Assembly (NCBI GenBank): GCA_019114005.1
Contig: DXGH01000041.1
Coordinates: 1 to 64,000 of the forward strand
Length of the DNA: 64,000 bases
DNA from: Candidatus Acetatifactor stercoripullorum
Lineage (GTDB): Bacteria > Bacillota > Clostridia > Lachnospirales > Lachnospiraceae
Direction: 5' to 3'
Every line of letters begins with the position of its first letter. Position 1 is the first letter of the stretch. A model generated the notes under the pieces. The model was given only the letters and a program-made list of their open reading frames with translations, made no database searches and had not been told where the DNA came from. This document shows, piece by piece, positions 1 through 7,995 of the stretch. The position numbers were made by a program, and so were the translations under genes.

Positions 1-208
1 CTGTTGGGAATCAGTCCCATGGCAGGGTAGCCAAGCCCGGACGGGATAAACGCTGAAGGCATCTAAGCGTGAAGCCCCCCTCAAGATGAGATATCCATGC
101 AGGAGAAATCCTGGAAAGACCCCTTGGAGAGTACGAGGTGGATAGGGCTGGGGTGCAAGTGCAGCAATGTACTGAGCTGACAGCTACTAATCGGTCGGGA
201 GCTTAACC
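1..208 (+). rRNA. 23S ribosomal RNA, 3' end (partial)
   Basis: The sequence matches the conserved 3' terminal part of bacterial 23S rRNA, including the GGATAAACGCTGAAGGCATC block near 43-63 and the closing stem that ends in GCTTAACC at about 208. The 5' part of the gene lies outside the window. It is on the same strand as the five tRNA genes that follow, so it is the end of an rRNA operon. The exact 3' end is set by analogy with other 23S genes. Confidence 0.95.
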
Positions 209-376
209 AGAGGGAAAAGCGGGACAGAGTCCCGCAGGGAAGTTCCGAAGGAAAGTTCCGAAGGAACGGAATTCCATAAGGTTCCGGGGCGAGAGGTTCC
301 GGAGTCCTGCGGGAAGCGTGGAAAGATCCAGTGTCCGGTTTTGAGGGTGCAGAAGAGGGAAGGCACAAGAGAATGA
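209..376 (+). other. 23S-tRNA spacer without a 5S gene
   Basis: These 168 bases separate the 23S end from tRNA-Asn. I looked for the 5S core (the CCGAACACGG-like block) and do not see it. The spacer contains a short tandem repeat of AAGTTCCGAAGGA around 240-266 and short hairpins built on GCGGGAC/GTCCCGC. No coding region is supported; an antisense open frame at 81-368 runs through the rRNA and is rejected. Confidence 0.6.
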
Positions 377-449
377 TCCTCCTTAGCTCAGTCGGTAGAG
401 CATGCGGCTGTTAACCGCAGTGTCGTTGGTTCGAGTCCAACAGGGGGAG
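377..449 (+). tRNA. tRNA-Asn (GTT)
   Basis: A full cloverleaf can be drawn: the acceptor arm pairs TCCTCCT with AGGGGGA, the anticodon loop reads CTGTTAAC with anticodon GTT, and the T arm is GTTGG-TTCGAGT-CCAAC. The discriminator base is G and CCA is not encoded. First tRNA after the 23S gene. Confidence 0.97.
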
Positions 450-479
450 CTTTGAGAGGGAAAAGGCGGGAAAAGAGAC

Positions 480-551
480 GGCTCCATGGTCAAGCGGTTA
501 AGACATCGCCCTTTCACGGCGGTAACACGGGTTCGATTCCCGTTGGAGTCA
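480..551 (+). tRNA. tRNA-Glu (TTC)
   Basis: The acceptor arm pairs GGCTCCA with TGGAGTC, the anticodon loop is CTTTCAC with anticodon TTC, and the T loop is TTCGATT. CCA is not encoded. It lies in the tRNA cluster behind the rRNA operon. Confidence 0.97.
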
Positions 552-559
552 TTTATTAT

Positions 560-633
560 GGACCTTTAGCTCAGTTGGTTAGAGCAACCGGCTCATAACC
601 GGTCGGTCCTGGGTTCGAGTCCCCGAAGGTCCA
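560..633 (+). tRNA. tRNA-Met (CAT)
   Basis: The acceptor arm pairs GGACCTT with AAGGTCC and the anticodon loop is CTCATAA, anticodon CAT. It lacks the GC-rich anticodon stem of an initiator tRNA, so it is an elongator Met tRNA or an Ile tRNA whose C34 is changed to lysidine; sequence reading alone does not separate these. Confidence 0.92.
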
Positions 634-665
634 TTGAGAGAAATCTCGCAAAAAAATATAGTTTT

Positions 666-739
666 GGCCCAGTGGCTCAGTTGGTTAGAGCGTCGCCCTG
701 TCACGGCGAAGGTCGTCGGTTCGAGTCCGATCTGGGTCG
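666..739 (+). tRNA. tRNA-Asp (GTC)
   Basis: The acceptor arm pairs GGCCCAG with CTGGGTC, the anticodon loop is CTGTCAC with anticodon GTC, and the discriminator base is G. CCA is not encoded. Confidence 0.97.
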
Positions 740-777
740 TAGCGAAGAGGTGCTTCGCAGGATAGATTTATCCTTAA

Positions 778-850
778 GGGGTCTTAGCTCAGCTGGGAGA
801 GCATCTGCCTTACAAGCAGAGGGTCATAGGTTCGAGCCCTATAGGCCCCA
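778..850 (+). tRNA. tRNA-Val (TAC)
   Basis: The acceptor arm pairs GGGGTCT with AGGCCCC, the anticodon loop is CTTACAA with anticodon TAC, and the T loop is TTCGAGC. It is followed directly by a run of seven T residues, which may help to end transcription of the cluster. CCA is not encoded. Confidence 0.97.
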
Positions 851-869
851 TTTTTTTGCCCATAGGTTA

Positions 870-901
870 TTGACAACTAATGATAGTTAGTATATACTAA
901 C
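870..901 (+). promoter_or_regulatory. Promoter with overlapping 16-bp palindromic operator
   Basis: TTGACA at 870-875 and TATACT at 893-898 are separated by 17 bases. The -10 box lies inside the perfect palindrome GTTAGTATATACTAAC at 886-901. A palindrome on the -10 is the usual position of a repressor site. Because the promoter drives a FeoB-associated peptide and a Fur-family gene, metal-dependent (Fur or DtxR-like) autorepression is inferred, not shown. Confidence 0.7.
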
Positions 902-946
902 TTCAGAAATGAAAATCAGTCTCATTAGTTGTAAAGGAGGCAGCAT

Positions 947-1087
947 ATGGGTACATTGATTGTTTTGGCGGTTTTGGCTGTGGCAGTAGCCCTGATTGTC
1001 AGGAGCATGGTAAAAGATAAAAAGAACGGCAAATCCATACAGTGCGGCGGTGACTGCAGGCACTGCGGAGGGCATTGTGGACGTTAG
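947..1087 (+). CDS. FeoB-associated Cys-rich membrane protein
   Basis: This 46-residue protein has one N-terminal hydrophobic helix (about residues 2-18, MGTLIVLAVLAVAVALIV) followed by a short basic stretch and a Cys/His-rich tail ending CGGDCRHCGGHCGR. That layout is the FeoB-associated Cys-rich membrane protein family, thought to assist ferrous iron uptake at the membrane. The ribosome site AAAGGAGG lies 6 bases before ATG. Family members usually sit next to feoB, but here feoB is about 34 kb away and the next gene is a Fur-family regulator whose start overlaps this stop. Confidence 0.85.
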   Translation: MGTLIVLAVLAVAVALIVRSMVKDKKNGKSIQCGGDCRHCGGHCGR

Positions 1088-1535
1088 GACAGAGTCAGGC
1101 CGCCGGGTAACACAAATGCAGAAGGACAGGATACTTTCCAGATTGAGAGAGAAGGGATGCAGGATCACAAGACAGCGCCTGCATCTGATTGACATCATAC
1201 TGGAAAACGAATGCTCCAGCTGTAAGGAGATTTTTTATAAGGCGCTGGAACAGGACAATACTCTGGGTGTGGCGACGGTTTACCGCATGGTAAATCTGCT
1301 GGAGGAGATCGGAGCCATCAGCCGGAAGAATATGTATAAGGTGGCCTGCTCTGAAAATTGTACGATGGAGAATGCGTGTACGATTGTGCTGGATGATGGC
1401 ACGGTTTACCAGCTCTCCGCAAGAAGCTGGAACAGCGTAATCAGGGAAGGACTGAGGTCTTGCGGCTATCTGGAGGGACAGAGGGTGGATTCCGTATCTA
1501 TAAGACCTTGTGAATGTGAAAAACAGGAATGCTGA
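1077..1535 (+). CDS. Fur-family transcriptional regulator, divergent
   Basis: A metal-responsive DNA-binding protein of the Fur family is indicated by the winged-helix region KGCRITRQRLHLIDII followed by LGVATVYRMVNLLEEIGAI, the standard Fur recognition helix. The usual His-rich metal motif (HHDHxxC-like) is missing; the C-terminal half carries scattered Cys instead and ends IRPCECEKQEC. I chose GTG at 1077 because GGAGGG stands just before it and it overlaps the FeoB-associated gene by 11 bases; ATG at 1050 or 1116 are alternatives. It probably senses iron or redox state and controls the shared promoter, which is inference. Confidence 0.8.
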   Translation: MDVRTESGRRVTQMQKDRILSRLREKGCRITRQRLHLIDIILENECSSCKEIFYKALEQDNTLGVATVYRMVNLLEEIGAISRKNMYKVACSENCTMENACTIVLDDGTVYQLSARSWNSVIREGLRSCGYLEGQRVDSVSIRPCECEKQEC

Positions 1536-1583
1536 CCGCGGCATAATTTTGTATCTGCCTGTGATGGAATCTCGCTTTTGCAC

Positions 1584-1613
1584 TTGTTCTTGGAAGTGAA
1601 GATGTGCTACAAT
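1584..1613 (+). promoter_or_regulatory. Promoter of the HD-domain gene
   Basis: TTGTTC at 1584-1589 and TACAAT at 1608-1613 are 18 bases apart. The -10 box covers the in-frame GTG at 1604, so that codon cannot be the translation start if this promoter is used; this moves the start to TTG at 1643 (or GTG at 1634). Confidence 0.55.
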
Positions 1614-1642
1614 ACAAAAAACGGACAGGTCAGGTGCGGAAA

Positions 1643-2302
1643 TTGAAGATAACTTTTGATGAGATACAAAATAATGAAGCGGTAAAAACTTATATTCGGA
1701 GAGCGGATGAATCGTTGATTGCACTGGGATATACGGAGCACAGCTTTCCTCATGTGAAGAAGGTGGCCCAGCTTGCCAGTGAAATTCTGCTGACGCTGGG
1801 ATATGATGAGCGTCAGGCAGAGCTTGCCAGGATTGCAGGCTATCTCCATGATATCGGCAATGTGGTGAACCGGATTGATCATGCCCAGTCGGGAGCAGTC
1901 ATGGCCTTTCGTATTCTGGACAAAATGGGAGCGGACCCGGAGGACATCGCCACCATAATAACTGCCATTGGAAATCATGACGAATCTACGGCTTTTCCTG
2001 TCAATCCCGTTGCGGCGGCGCTGATTCTGGCGGATAAGACGGATGTGCGCTATACCCGGGTGCGGAATCGGGATTTTGCCAGCTTTGATATTCATGACAG
2101 GGTAAATTATTCTGTAAAGAAAAGCGAAGTCCACATAGAGAAGGATTCTCATATTGAACTTCGCCTGGAGATAGACACAGAAATGTGTGCAGTCATGGAC
2201 TATTTTGAAATTTTTTTGAACCGCATGATTCTGTGCAGAAAGGCGGCAGAGCGGCTGGGGCTGGAATTCTGGCTGTGGATTAACGGACAACGCCTGATAT
2301 AG
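1643..2302 (+). CDS. HD-domain metal-dependent phosphohydrolase
   Basis: This protein of about 219 residues has the HD superfamily metal-ligand pattern: an early His in HSFPHVKKVAQLA, the HD pair in AGYLHDIGN, a further His in RIDHAQSG and the late IGNHDES. Such proteins hydrolyse phosphoester bonds in nucleotides or related molecules; the substrate here cannot be told. The TTG start at 1643 is preferred because the likely -10 box overlaps the upstream GTG. The 3' end runs 23 bases into the 3' end of the PFOR gene on the opposite strand, with no terminator between them. Confidence 0.75.
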   Translation: MKITFDEIQNNEAVKTYIRRADESLIALGYTEHSFPHVKKVAQLASEILLTLGYDERQAELARIAGYLHDIGNVVNRIDHAQSGAVMAFRILDKMGADPEDIATIITAIGNHDESTAFPVNPVAAALILADKTDVRYTRVRNRDFASFDIHDRVNYSVKKSEVHIEKDSHIELRLEIDTEMCAVMDYFEIFLNRMILCRKAAERLGLEFWLWINGQRLI

Positions 2303-5300
2303 TTCTGGGAGCCATCAGGGCCTCCAGCTTTTTCAGGTATTGGAATTGTTCCTTTGCCTGACGGGAGGCTTCTGCAAAGAGTTTCTGGGCCTGCTTAGGA
2401 TGCTGGCGTTTCAGCACGTCATAGCGGATTTCTCCCTCCAGAAAGGTCTCATAGTCCAGCACGGGCTCCTTACTGTCCAGCATAAAAGGATTTTTTCCCT
2501 GTTCTTTCAGGGAGGGATTATAGCGGAAGAGGTGGAAGTAACCTGCCTCTACCGCTTTTTTTTCTTCCTGCTGAGAGCTTCCCATACCGGCGCGGATGCC
2601 GTGGGCGATGCAGGTTGCGTAGGCGATGACCAGAGAGGGACCGGGATAGGCTGCGGCCTCGCAGATGGTTTTTACTGTATGGCTGTAATCTGCGCCCATG
2701 GCGGTCTGGGCCACATACACGTTGCCGTAGGTCATAGCCATGGCGGCCAGATTCTTTTTGCGGGTGGATTTGCCTCCTGATGCGAATTTTGCGGTGGAGC
2801 CGGTAGGGGTGGCTTTGGAGGCCTGGCCGCCGGTGTTGGAATACACCTCCGTGTTCAGCACCAGAATATTGATATTCTTGCCGCTTGCAAGGATGTGGTC
2901 CAGACCGCCAAAGCCAATATCATAAGCCCAGCCGTCGCCGCCGATGACCCACTGTACCAGATTCTCGTCTGTCTGGTCATAGCGGGAAAGAACCTCCTTT
3001 GCTAAGAGCATGCCGTAGCCAAATTCCGCTGCGTCCTCAAACAGAGAGTTGGACCAGGCAGGGCCAAAACCTTCCTGATTTACCGTATAGGCGGTGGAGG
3101 GAGAGGAATTTCCCCAGATGGAGGTGCAGCCTGTGGCATTGGCAATATACATTTTAGGTCCAAAAAGCTGTGTCAGAAGCTTTACATAGGGGGTCTCTCC
3201 GCAGCCTGCGCAAGCTCCGGAAAATTCCAGAAGGGGACGTAAAAACTGGCTTCCCTTTACGGTATTCGTCTTAAATTTCTCAGCGGCATCCCTTTTTTCG
3301 GGGAGGGATTTGCCGTAATCAAAATACTGCTGGGTTTCCTGGTGCTGATGGACTGGGCACATCTCCAGAGCCTTTTGTCCTTGCTTTCCAGGGCATGTGC
3401 CGGTGCAGGAGCCGCATCCGGTGCAGTCTGTCTGGGATATGGTGATGGAAAAGGAATAGTCCGTCATGCCTGTCATGGGAAGGCTCTGCATTCCCTGAGG
3501 CGCTTTGGCTTTTTCAGCGGCTGTCATTACCGCCGGACGAATGACTGCGTGGGGACAGACGAAGGAGCAGCGGTTGCACTGGATGCAGTTTTCAGGCTTC
3601 CACACGGGAACCTCAGTGGCTACGTTTCTGCGCTCGTGGGCAGAGCTGCCGGAGGGGAAGGAGCCGTCCGCGTAGGGGCCAAAGGCGGACACCGGAAGAG
3701 AATTGCCCCTCTGGTCTGTAACAGGCTGCTGGATATTTTTTACATAGGATAAAACCTCCGGGCGGTCCGGCAGAAGAGGATTGTCAACCCTTAAAGGGGA
3801 ATTTGAGAAACGCTTCCAGCCCTCGGGCACTGTAATCTGCTGCACCTGGTCAAATCCGCGCTCAATGGCCTGGTCATTCATTTTTATGATTTTTTCTCCC
3901 TTGCTGCCATAGCTTTTGCGGGCGGCTTTTTTCATGAAATCGATAGCCTGCTCTCTTGGAAGGATGCCCGAAGCCCCAAAAAAGGCGGCCTGAAGGAGCG
4001 TGCTGATTTTGTTGTTCAGTCCGATTTCCTTTCCGATACCGATGGCGTCGATTAAAAACAGACGGATGTGCTTTGCGGCAAGCTGTCCCTTTACGCTGTC
4101 GGGCAGAAACTGCTCCAGCTCATTCTCTTTGTAAGGGCAGTTGATGAGAAAAGCGCCCCCTTCTTTTATCTCCGACGTCATATCGTACTTGTGCAGATAA
4201 ACAGGATTACAGCAGGCTGTGAAATCGGACTGGTGAACCAGATAGGCGCTGCGGATAGGGCTTTTCCCAAACCTGAGATGGGAGATCGTAAGGCCTCTGG
4301 ACTTTTTGGAGTCATATTCAAAATATCCCTGTACCTTTAACGGCGTGTGATCCCCCACAATTTTTACAATATTTTTGGTGGCGCTTACGGTTCCATCGCC
4401 TCCAAGCCCCCAGAATTTGCAGGAAATCATATCCTCTGGTGCAGTGGAGGGAAGAGAGGGGATGTCCAGGGAGAGATGGGTCACATCATCTGTGATGCCC
4501 AGTGTAAATCTTTTTTTTGTATGGTTCTCATAGACGGCAGCAATCTGGCCGGGTGTAGTGTCTTTAGAGCTTAAACCGTATCTGCCGGAGAATAAAGCAA
4601 TATTTTCCCGGCCTCCTTCCTTTAGGGCGGCAAGCACATCCAGATACAAAGGCTCTCCGGGGGAACCGGGCTCCTTGGTGCGGTCCAAAACGGAAATCTG
4701 CTCTACGGAGGAAGGAATCGCATCCAAAAGGTGGCGGGCGCTGAATGGACGGTACAGATGCACACAGATCAGGCCGTATTTCTTTTCGGGGAAGGCGTCC
4801 AGATATTCCCGTATGGTTTCGCATACGCTTCCCATGGCGATGATCACATGCACGGCATCCTCCGCTCCATAGTAATCAAAGAGACCGTAGGAGGTGCCAA
4901 GTCTTTCATTGATTTTTGCAAGGGCACGTTCCACGATTTCCGGAAGCGCGTCATAGAAGGGATTGGCGGCTTCCCTTGCCTGGAAAAAAATATCCGGATT
5001 CTGGGCGGAGCCCATCATTTTACCGTGGCGGGGGTGCAGGGCGTTTTCTCGAAACCGTTCCACAAGCTTCCTGTCCAACATTTCGTTCAAGGTATCGTAA
5101 TCCCATACCTTGATTTTGTGCAGCTCGTGGGAGGTGCGGAAGCCGTCAAAGAAATTTAAAAAGGGAAGTCTGCCCTCGATGGCGCTTAAGTGGACGGCGG
5201 GGGAAAGGTCCATGACCTCCTGGACGCTGCTTTCCGCAAAAATAGCAGCGCCGGTCTGACGGCAGGCATAGATGTCGGAGTGATCGCCGAAGATGGACAG

Positions 5301-5660
5301 CGCATGGGCAGCGATAGTTCGGGAGGCAATATGAAATACGCCTGGCAGCAGTTCTCCGGCAATGCGGTAGAGATTGGGGAGCATGAGCAGCAGTCCCTGG
5401 GAAGCAGTAAAGGTGACCGCAAGGGTTCCGGCGATCAGCGCTCCGTGTACTGCTCCGGCAGCTCCGGCCTCAGACTGCATTTCTGAGATGGAAAGGGGGT
5501 GCCCGAAAATATTTTTCCGGCCCTGTAAGGCCCACTCGTCGGCATATTCCGCCATGGGAGAGGATGGAGTGATGGGGTAAATTGCAGCAATTTCACTGTA
5601 TGCGTAAGCCACATGGGCAGCAGCCTGGTTGCCGTCCATTGTTCTTTCTTGTCTGAGCAT
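2280..5660 (-). CDS. nifJ: Pyruvate:ferredoxin (flavodoxin) oxidoreductase
   Basis: This single-chain enzyme of 1126 residues converts pyruvate and CoA to acetyl-CoA, CO2 and reduced ferredoxin or flavodoxin in the cytoplasm. Domains in order: N-terminal pyruvate-binding part (AAIYPITPSSPMAEY near residue 30), transketolase-type domain II, the EKR linker domain (GLGGDGTVSATKN near 420), two ferredoxin-type 4Fe-4S motifs (CIQCNRCSFVCP and CTGCGSCTGTCP near 690 and 745), and the C-terminal thiamine pyrophosphate domain with GCTSIWGNSSPSTAY and GGDGWAYDIGFGG. Length and order are normal for the family. The ribosome site AGGAGG precedes ATG. It is a central energy gene of anaerobic Clostridia. 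Confidence 0.97.
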   Translation of the reverse strand: MLRQERTMDGNQAAAHVAYAYSEIAAIYPITPSSPMAEYADEWALQGRKNIFGHPLSISEMQSEAGAAGAVHGALIAGTLAVTFTASQGLLLMLPNLYRIAGELLPGVFHIASRTIAAHALSIFGDHSDIYACRQTGAAIFAESSVQEVMDLSPAVHLSAIEGRLPFLNFFDGFRTSHELHKIKVWDYDTLNEMLDRKLVERFRENALHPRHGKMMGSAQNPDIFFQAREAANPFYDALPEIVERALAKINERLGTSYGLFDYYGAEDAVHVIIAMGSVCETIREYLDAFPEKKYGLICVHLYRPFSARHLLDAIPSSVEQISVLDRTKEPGSPGEPLYLDVLAALKEGGRENIALFSGRYGLSSKDTTPGQIAAVYENHTKKRFTLGITDDVTHLSLDIPSLPSTAPEDMISCKFWGLGGDGTVSATKNIVKIVGDHTPLKVQGYFEYDSKKSRGLTISHLRFGKSPIRSAYLVHQSDFTACCNPVYLHKYDMTSEIKEGGAFLINCPYKENELEQFLPDSVKGQLAAKHIRLFLIDAIGIGKEIGLNNKISTLLQAAFFGASGILPREQAIDFMKKAARKSYGSKGEKIIKMNDQAIERGFDQVQQITVPEGWKRFSNSPLRVDNPLLPDRPEVLSYVKNIQQPVTDQRGNSLPVSAFGPYADGSFPSGSSAHERRNVATEVPVWKPENCIQCNRCSFVCPHAVIRPAVMTAAEKAKAPQGMQSLPMTGMTDYSFSITISQTDCTGCGSCTGTCPGKQGQKALEMCPVHQHQETQQYFDYGKSLPEKRDAAEKFKTNTVKGSQFLRPLLEFSGACAGCGETPYVKLLTQLFGPKMYIANATGCTSIWGNSSPSTAYTVNQEGFGPAWSNSLFEDAAEFGYGMLLAKEVLSRYDQTDENLVQWVIGGDGWAYDIGFGGLDHILASGKNINILVLNTEVYSNTGGQASKATPTGSTAKFASGGKSTRKKNLAAMAMTYGNVYVAQTAMGADYSHTVKTICEAAAYPGPSLVIAYATCIAHGIRAGMGSSQQEEKKAVEAGYFHLFRYNPSLKEQGKNPFMLDSKEPVLDYETFLEGEIRYDVLKRQHPKQAQKLFAEASRQAKEQFQYLKKLEALMAPRTISGVVR

Positions 5661-5738
5661 GAGTAGCCACCTCCTGAAGTTGATATACTATTAGAATGAC
5701 GGCTCTTGTAAAAAATATGTATAGAATCTGGTATTTCG

Positions 5739-5767
5739 TTGACATGTTTTTTTGGTGGGAATATACT
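5739..5767 (+). promoter_or_regulatory. Consensus promoter of the HPr-like gene
   Basis: TTGACA at 5739-5744 and TATACT at 5762-5767 are exactly 17 bases apart, close to the sigma-A consensus, about 39 bases before the start codon at 5806. Confidence 0.75.
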
Positions 5768-5805
5768 GATAGCAGTCCAAAAAACAGATGGAAAGGGGCA
5801 AAAAA

Positions 5806-6093
5806 ATGGAGAAGCTTTTTATTACCTTCCGTTCGGAGGAGGACATCATCGCATTTGTGGAAGTGTGCTGCGAGTATGATGATGCTATCGATATAAGGGC
5901 AGGTAAAATGATCACGGATGCTAAGTCAATTCTGGGAATGCTGCTTCTGAAAACGGGAGAGACCTTTGAAATAGAGTATGGCTGTTATGACAACGAAGAT
6001 AATTACAGGCAGTTTCGGGAGGAAATCCTTAAAAAGTTCCAGGTTACCGTGAAGGAGGAGCTGGATAAAAGGACAAGCATGGCTAATTTATAA
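5806..6093 (+). CDS. HPr-like protein lacking the phosphorylatable His
   Basis: This 95-residue protein resembles the PTS phosphocarrier HPr. The segment GKMITDAKSILGMLLL aligns with the HPr region around Ser-46 (GKxVNxKSIMGVM) and keeps that Ser. The GLHARPA motif with the catalytic His-15 is absent; the corresponding stretch reads FRSEEDIIAFVEVC. By analogy with Crh of Bacillus it could be a regulatory HPr that cannot pass phosphate to sugar transporters; this is inference. ATG at 5806 follows AAAGGGG by 8 bases and a strong promoter is present. The gene stands alone, divergent from PFOR and convergent with sufB. Confidence 0.65.
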   Translation: MEKLFITFRSEEDIIAFVEVCCEYDDAIDIRAGKMITDAKSILGMLLLKTGETFEIEYGCYDNEDNYRQFREEILKKFQVTVKEELDKRTSMANL

Positions 6094-6098
6094 GAAAT

Positions 6099-6127
6099 AC
6101 GGCTTCCTGATTATTTCAGGAAGCCGT
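6099..6127. terminator. Bidirectional hairpin inside the sufB 3' end
   Basis: ACGGCTTCCTGA and its exact complement TCAGGAAGCCGT form a 12-bp stem with a 5-base loop. It lies after the HPr-like gene on the + strand and contains the last codons and stop of sufB on the - strand; the - strand continues with an A/T-rich tail. It can serve both convergent genes. Confidence 0.65.
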
Positions 6128-7028
6128 TTACAATTTGTGCCTCAGCTTCGGCCTCAGTGAGTCCCAGAGTCATAAGCTTAATGATCTGATCTCCTGCAAT
6201 TTTTCCGATGGCTGCTTCGTGGATTAAGGCAGCATCCAGATTATTTGCAGTAATTTCCGGTATGGCGCTGATTTTTGCGTTATCCATAATAATGGCGTCG
6301 CATTCGGAATGACCGGCACAGCGGTTGTTGCCGTTGATCTTTGCCAAAAACAGCTGCCTGGAGTCGTCTCTGGCAACGGCGCGGGAAATCAGATTTGCAC
6401 TGGAATCCACCCCGTCTAAGTCCACCTCAAAGGAGGACTCTGCGTTCTGGCTGCCGTGGGTCATGAGACGCTCGGTGATAACGATCTTCGCGTGGTCTGC
6501 AAGCTTTGCACGGGTGGTGCGCCTGGTGGAGTCCACACCCTTTATCTGTACGGTTTCCATCTCCAAAAAGCTGTTTTCTCCCAGGGAAACCACGGTTTCC
6601 GGATTCATAATCCGTCCGCCTCTGCCATCCCCGCTTCCGTAATGCTTTTCCACATATTTCACATGGGAGTTTTTTCCTATGTAGAAGGTGTGAATGCCGT
6701 CATGGCGGCTGTCCTGCTGGCCGCAGTTGTGGATGCCGCAGCCGGCTACAATGGTAACATCACAGTCATCCCCCACATAAAAATCGTTGTAAACCATTTC
6801 GGTCAGGCCGCTTTGGCTTAAAACCACGGGAATGTGAACGCTTTCCCGCTTGGTTCCCGGCTTGATAATAATGTCGATGCCCTGTTTGTCCTCCTTGGTA
6901 ACGATGTCAATATGTGCAGTGGTACTGCGCTCTACGCTTTTTCCGTTGGCCCGGATGTTGTAGGCTCCTTCCGGGAGCTCGTGAAGACCGGCTACCTGTT
7001 CCAATAATGTTTTTTGTATCTCGTCCAT
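6111..7028 (-). CDS. SufB/SufD-type Fe-S cluster scaffold protein, short form
   Basis: This protein of about 305 residues carries the SufB/SufD beta-helix core, seen in the C-terminal part as MDNAKISAIPEITANNLDAALIHEAAIGKI and TLGLTEAEAEAQIVNGF. Classical SufB is above 450 residues, so this is a short form of the kind found in minimal SufBC (SMS) systems of anaerobes and archaea. With the SufC ATPase encoded just upstream it would assemble Fe-S clusters in the cytoplasm. The start at 7028 is preferred because TGAGG lies 6 bases before that ATG; an ATG 12 bases upstream overlaps this site. No sufS or sufU is seen nearby. Confidence 0.88.
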   Translation of the reverse strand: MDEIQKTLLEQVAGLHELPEGAYNIRANGKSVERSTTAHIDIVTKEDKQGIDIIIKPGTKRESVHIPVVLSQSGLTEMVYNDFYVGDDCDVTIVAGCGIHNCGQQDSRHDGIHTFYIGKNSHVKYVEKHYGSGDGRGGRIMNPETVVSLGENSFLEMETVQIKGVDSTRRTTRAKLADHAKIVITERLMTHGSQNAESSFEVDLDGVDSSANLISRAVARDDSRQLFLAKINGNNRCAGHSECDAIIMDNAKISAIPEITANNLDAALIHEAAIGKIAGDQIIKLMTLGLTEAEAEAQIVNGFLK

Positions 7029-7064
7029 AAAAATCCTCATTTCTGTATATATATTTGTGTGGTT

Positions 7065-7787
7065 TTATTGTTGATAATATTTGCAGCTTTCCGTACCCCT
7101 TAACAGCTCCGGGAGAATAGTATCCCTGTGCCCTCTGGCCGAAACGGCGCCGTCGGCAATGACCACGATCTCATCCGCAATGTTCAGGATGCGCTCCTGA
7201 TGGGAAATGATAATGAGAGAATTGCTGCTTGTCTCGTGGAGCTCCTCAAAGACCTTGATCAGATTGCTGAAGCTCCACAGATCAATTCCGGCCTCCGGCT
7301 CATCGAACACGGAAAGGGGCGTGTTGCGGGCGATGATGGTAGCGATCTCAATACGCTTAAGCTCGCCGCCGGAAAGACTGGCATCCACCTCCCGGTTAAT
7401 GTAGTCCCTGGCGCACAAGCCAACCTTTGAGAGATACTCGCAGGCCCCTGAGGTGCTGAGACTGCTGCCCGCAGCTAAGGTGATTAAATCCTTTACCCGG
7501 ATGCCCTTAAAACGCACCGGCTGCTGGAAAGCAAAGCTGATGCCCAGCTTTGCCCGCTGCGTTATGCTCATTTCCGTGATATCCGTGCCCTGAAACAGAA
7601 TCTTTCCCGAAGTGGGCTTTTCTATACCCATAATAAGCTTGGCCAGGGTGGATTTTCCGCCGCCGTTGGGCCCTGTGATGGCTGTAAAGGTGTGATCCTG
7701 AAACTTCAGGTTTATGCTTTTAATGATCTCTTTCTGGCCGGAGGCATCCCCCGGAACCTGAAAAGAGACATTCTGTAATTCTAACAT
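7065..7787 (-). CDS. sufC: SufC Fe-S assembly ATPase
   Basis: The 240-residue protein is an ABC-type ATPase with Walker A GPNGGGKSTLAKL, Q-loop AFQQPVRFKG, signature ASLSGGELKRIEIA and Walker B LSVFDEPEAGID. The PEAGID variant and the short length are typical of SufC rather than transport ATPases. It powers the SufB scaffold. ATG at 7787 is chosen because AGGAGGAAGATT directly precedes it; the open frame extends 40 codons further upstream without such a site. sufC and sufB are 36 bases apart on the - strand and form an operon. Confidence 0.93.
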   Translation of the reverse strand: MLELQNVSFQVPGDASGQKEIIKSINLKFQDHTFTAITGPNGGGKSTLAKLIMGIEKPTSGKILFQGTDITEMSITQRAKLGISFAFQQPVRFKGIRVKDLITLAAGSSLSTSGACEYLSKVGLCARDYINREVDASLSGGELKRIEIATIIARNTPLSVFDEPEAGIDLWSFSNLIKVFEELHETSSNSLIIISHQERILNIADEIVVIADGAVSARGHRDTILPELLRGTESCKYYQQ

Positions 7788-7995
7788 AATCTTCCTCCTT
7801 ACTATTGCAGAACACTGTGCGCATTGCAGAGTATTTTCTGCAGGCTTTATTTTAGATGATGGGAGACCTTTTGCCCCTGACATCATCATTTTTACAGTAT
7901 AGCACAAAATGGGAAAAATCTATACCATTTTTGTAAGAAATATGATATAATACCTCTGAAAATGAAGCAAGGGATTTTAACAGGAGGTGGCAGAT

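Noticed and set aside
209-376. Possible 5S rRNA
   Set aside because: The conserved 5S core and terminal stem are not present.
81-890. Open frames at 81-368 (-) and 672-890 (+)
   Set aside because: They run through the 23S rRNA and the tRNA-Asp/tRNA-Val genes, and have no ribosome sites.
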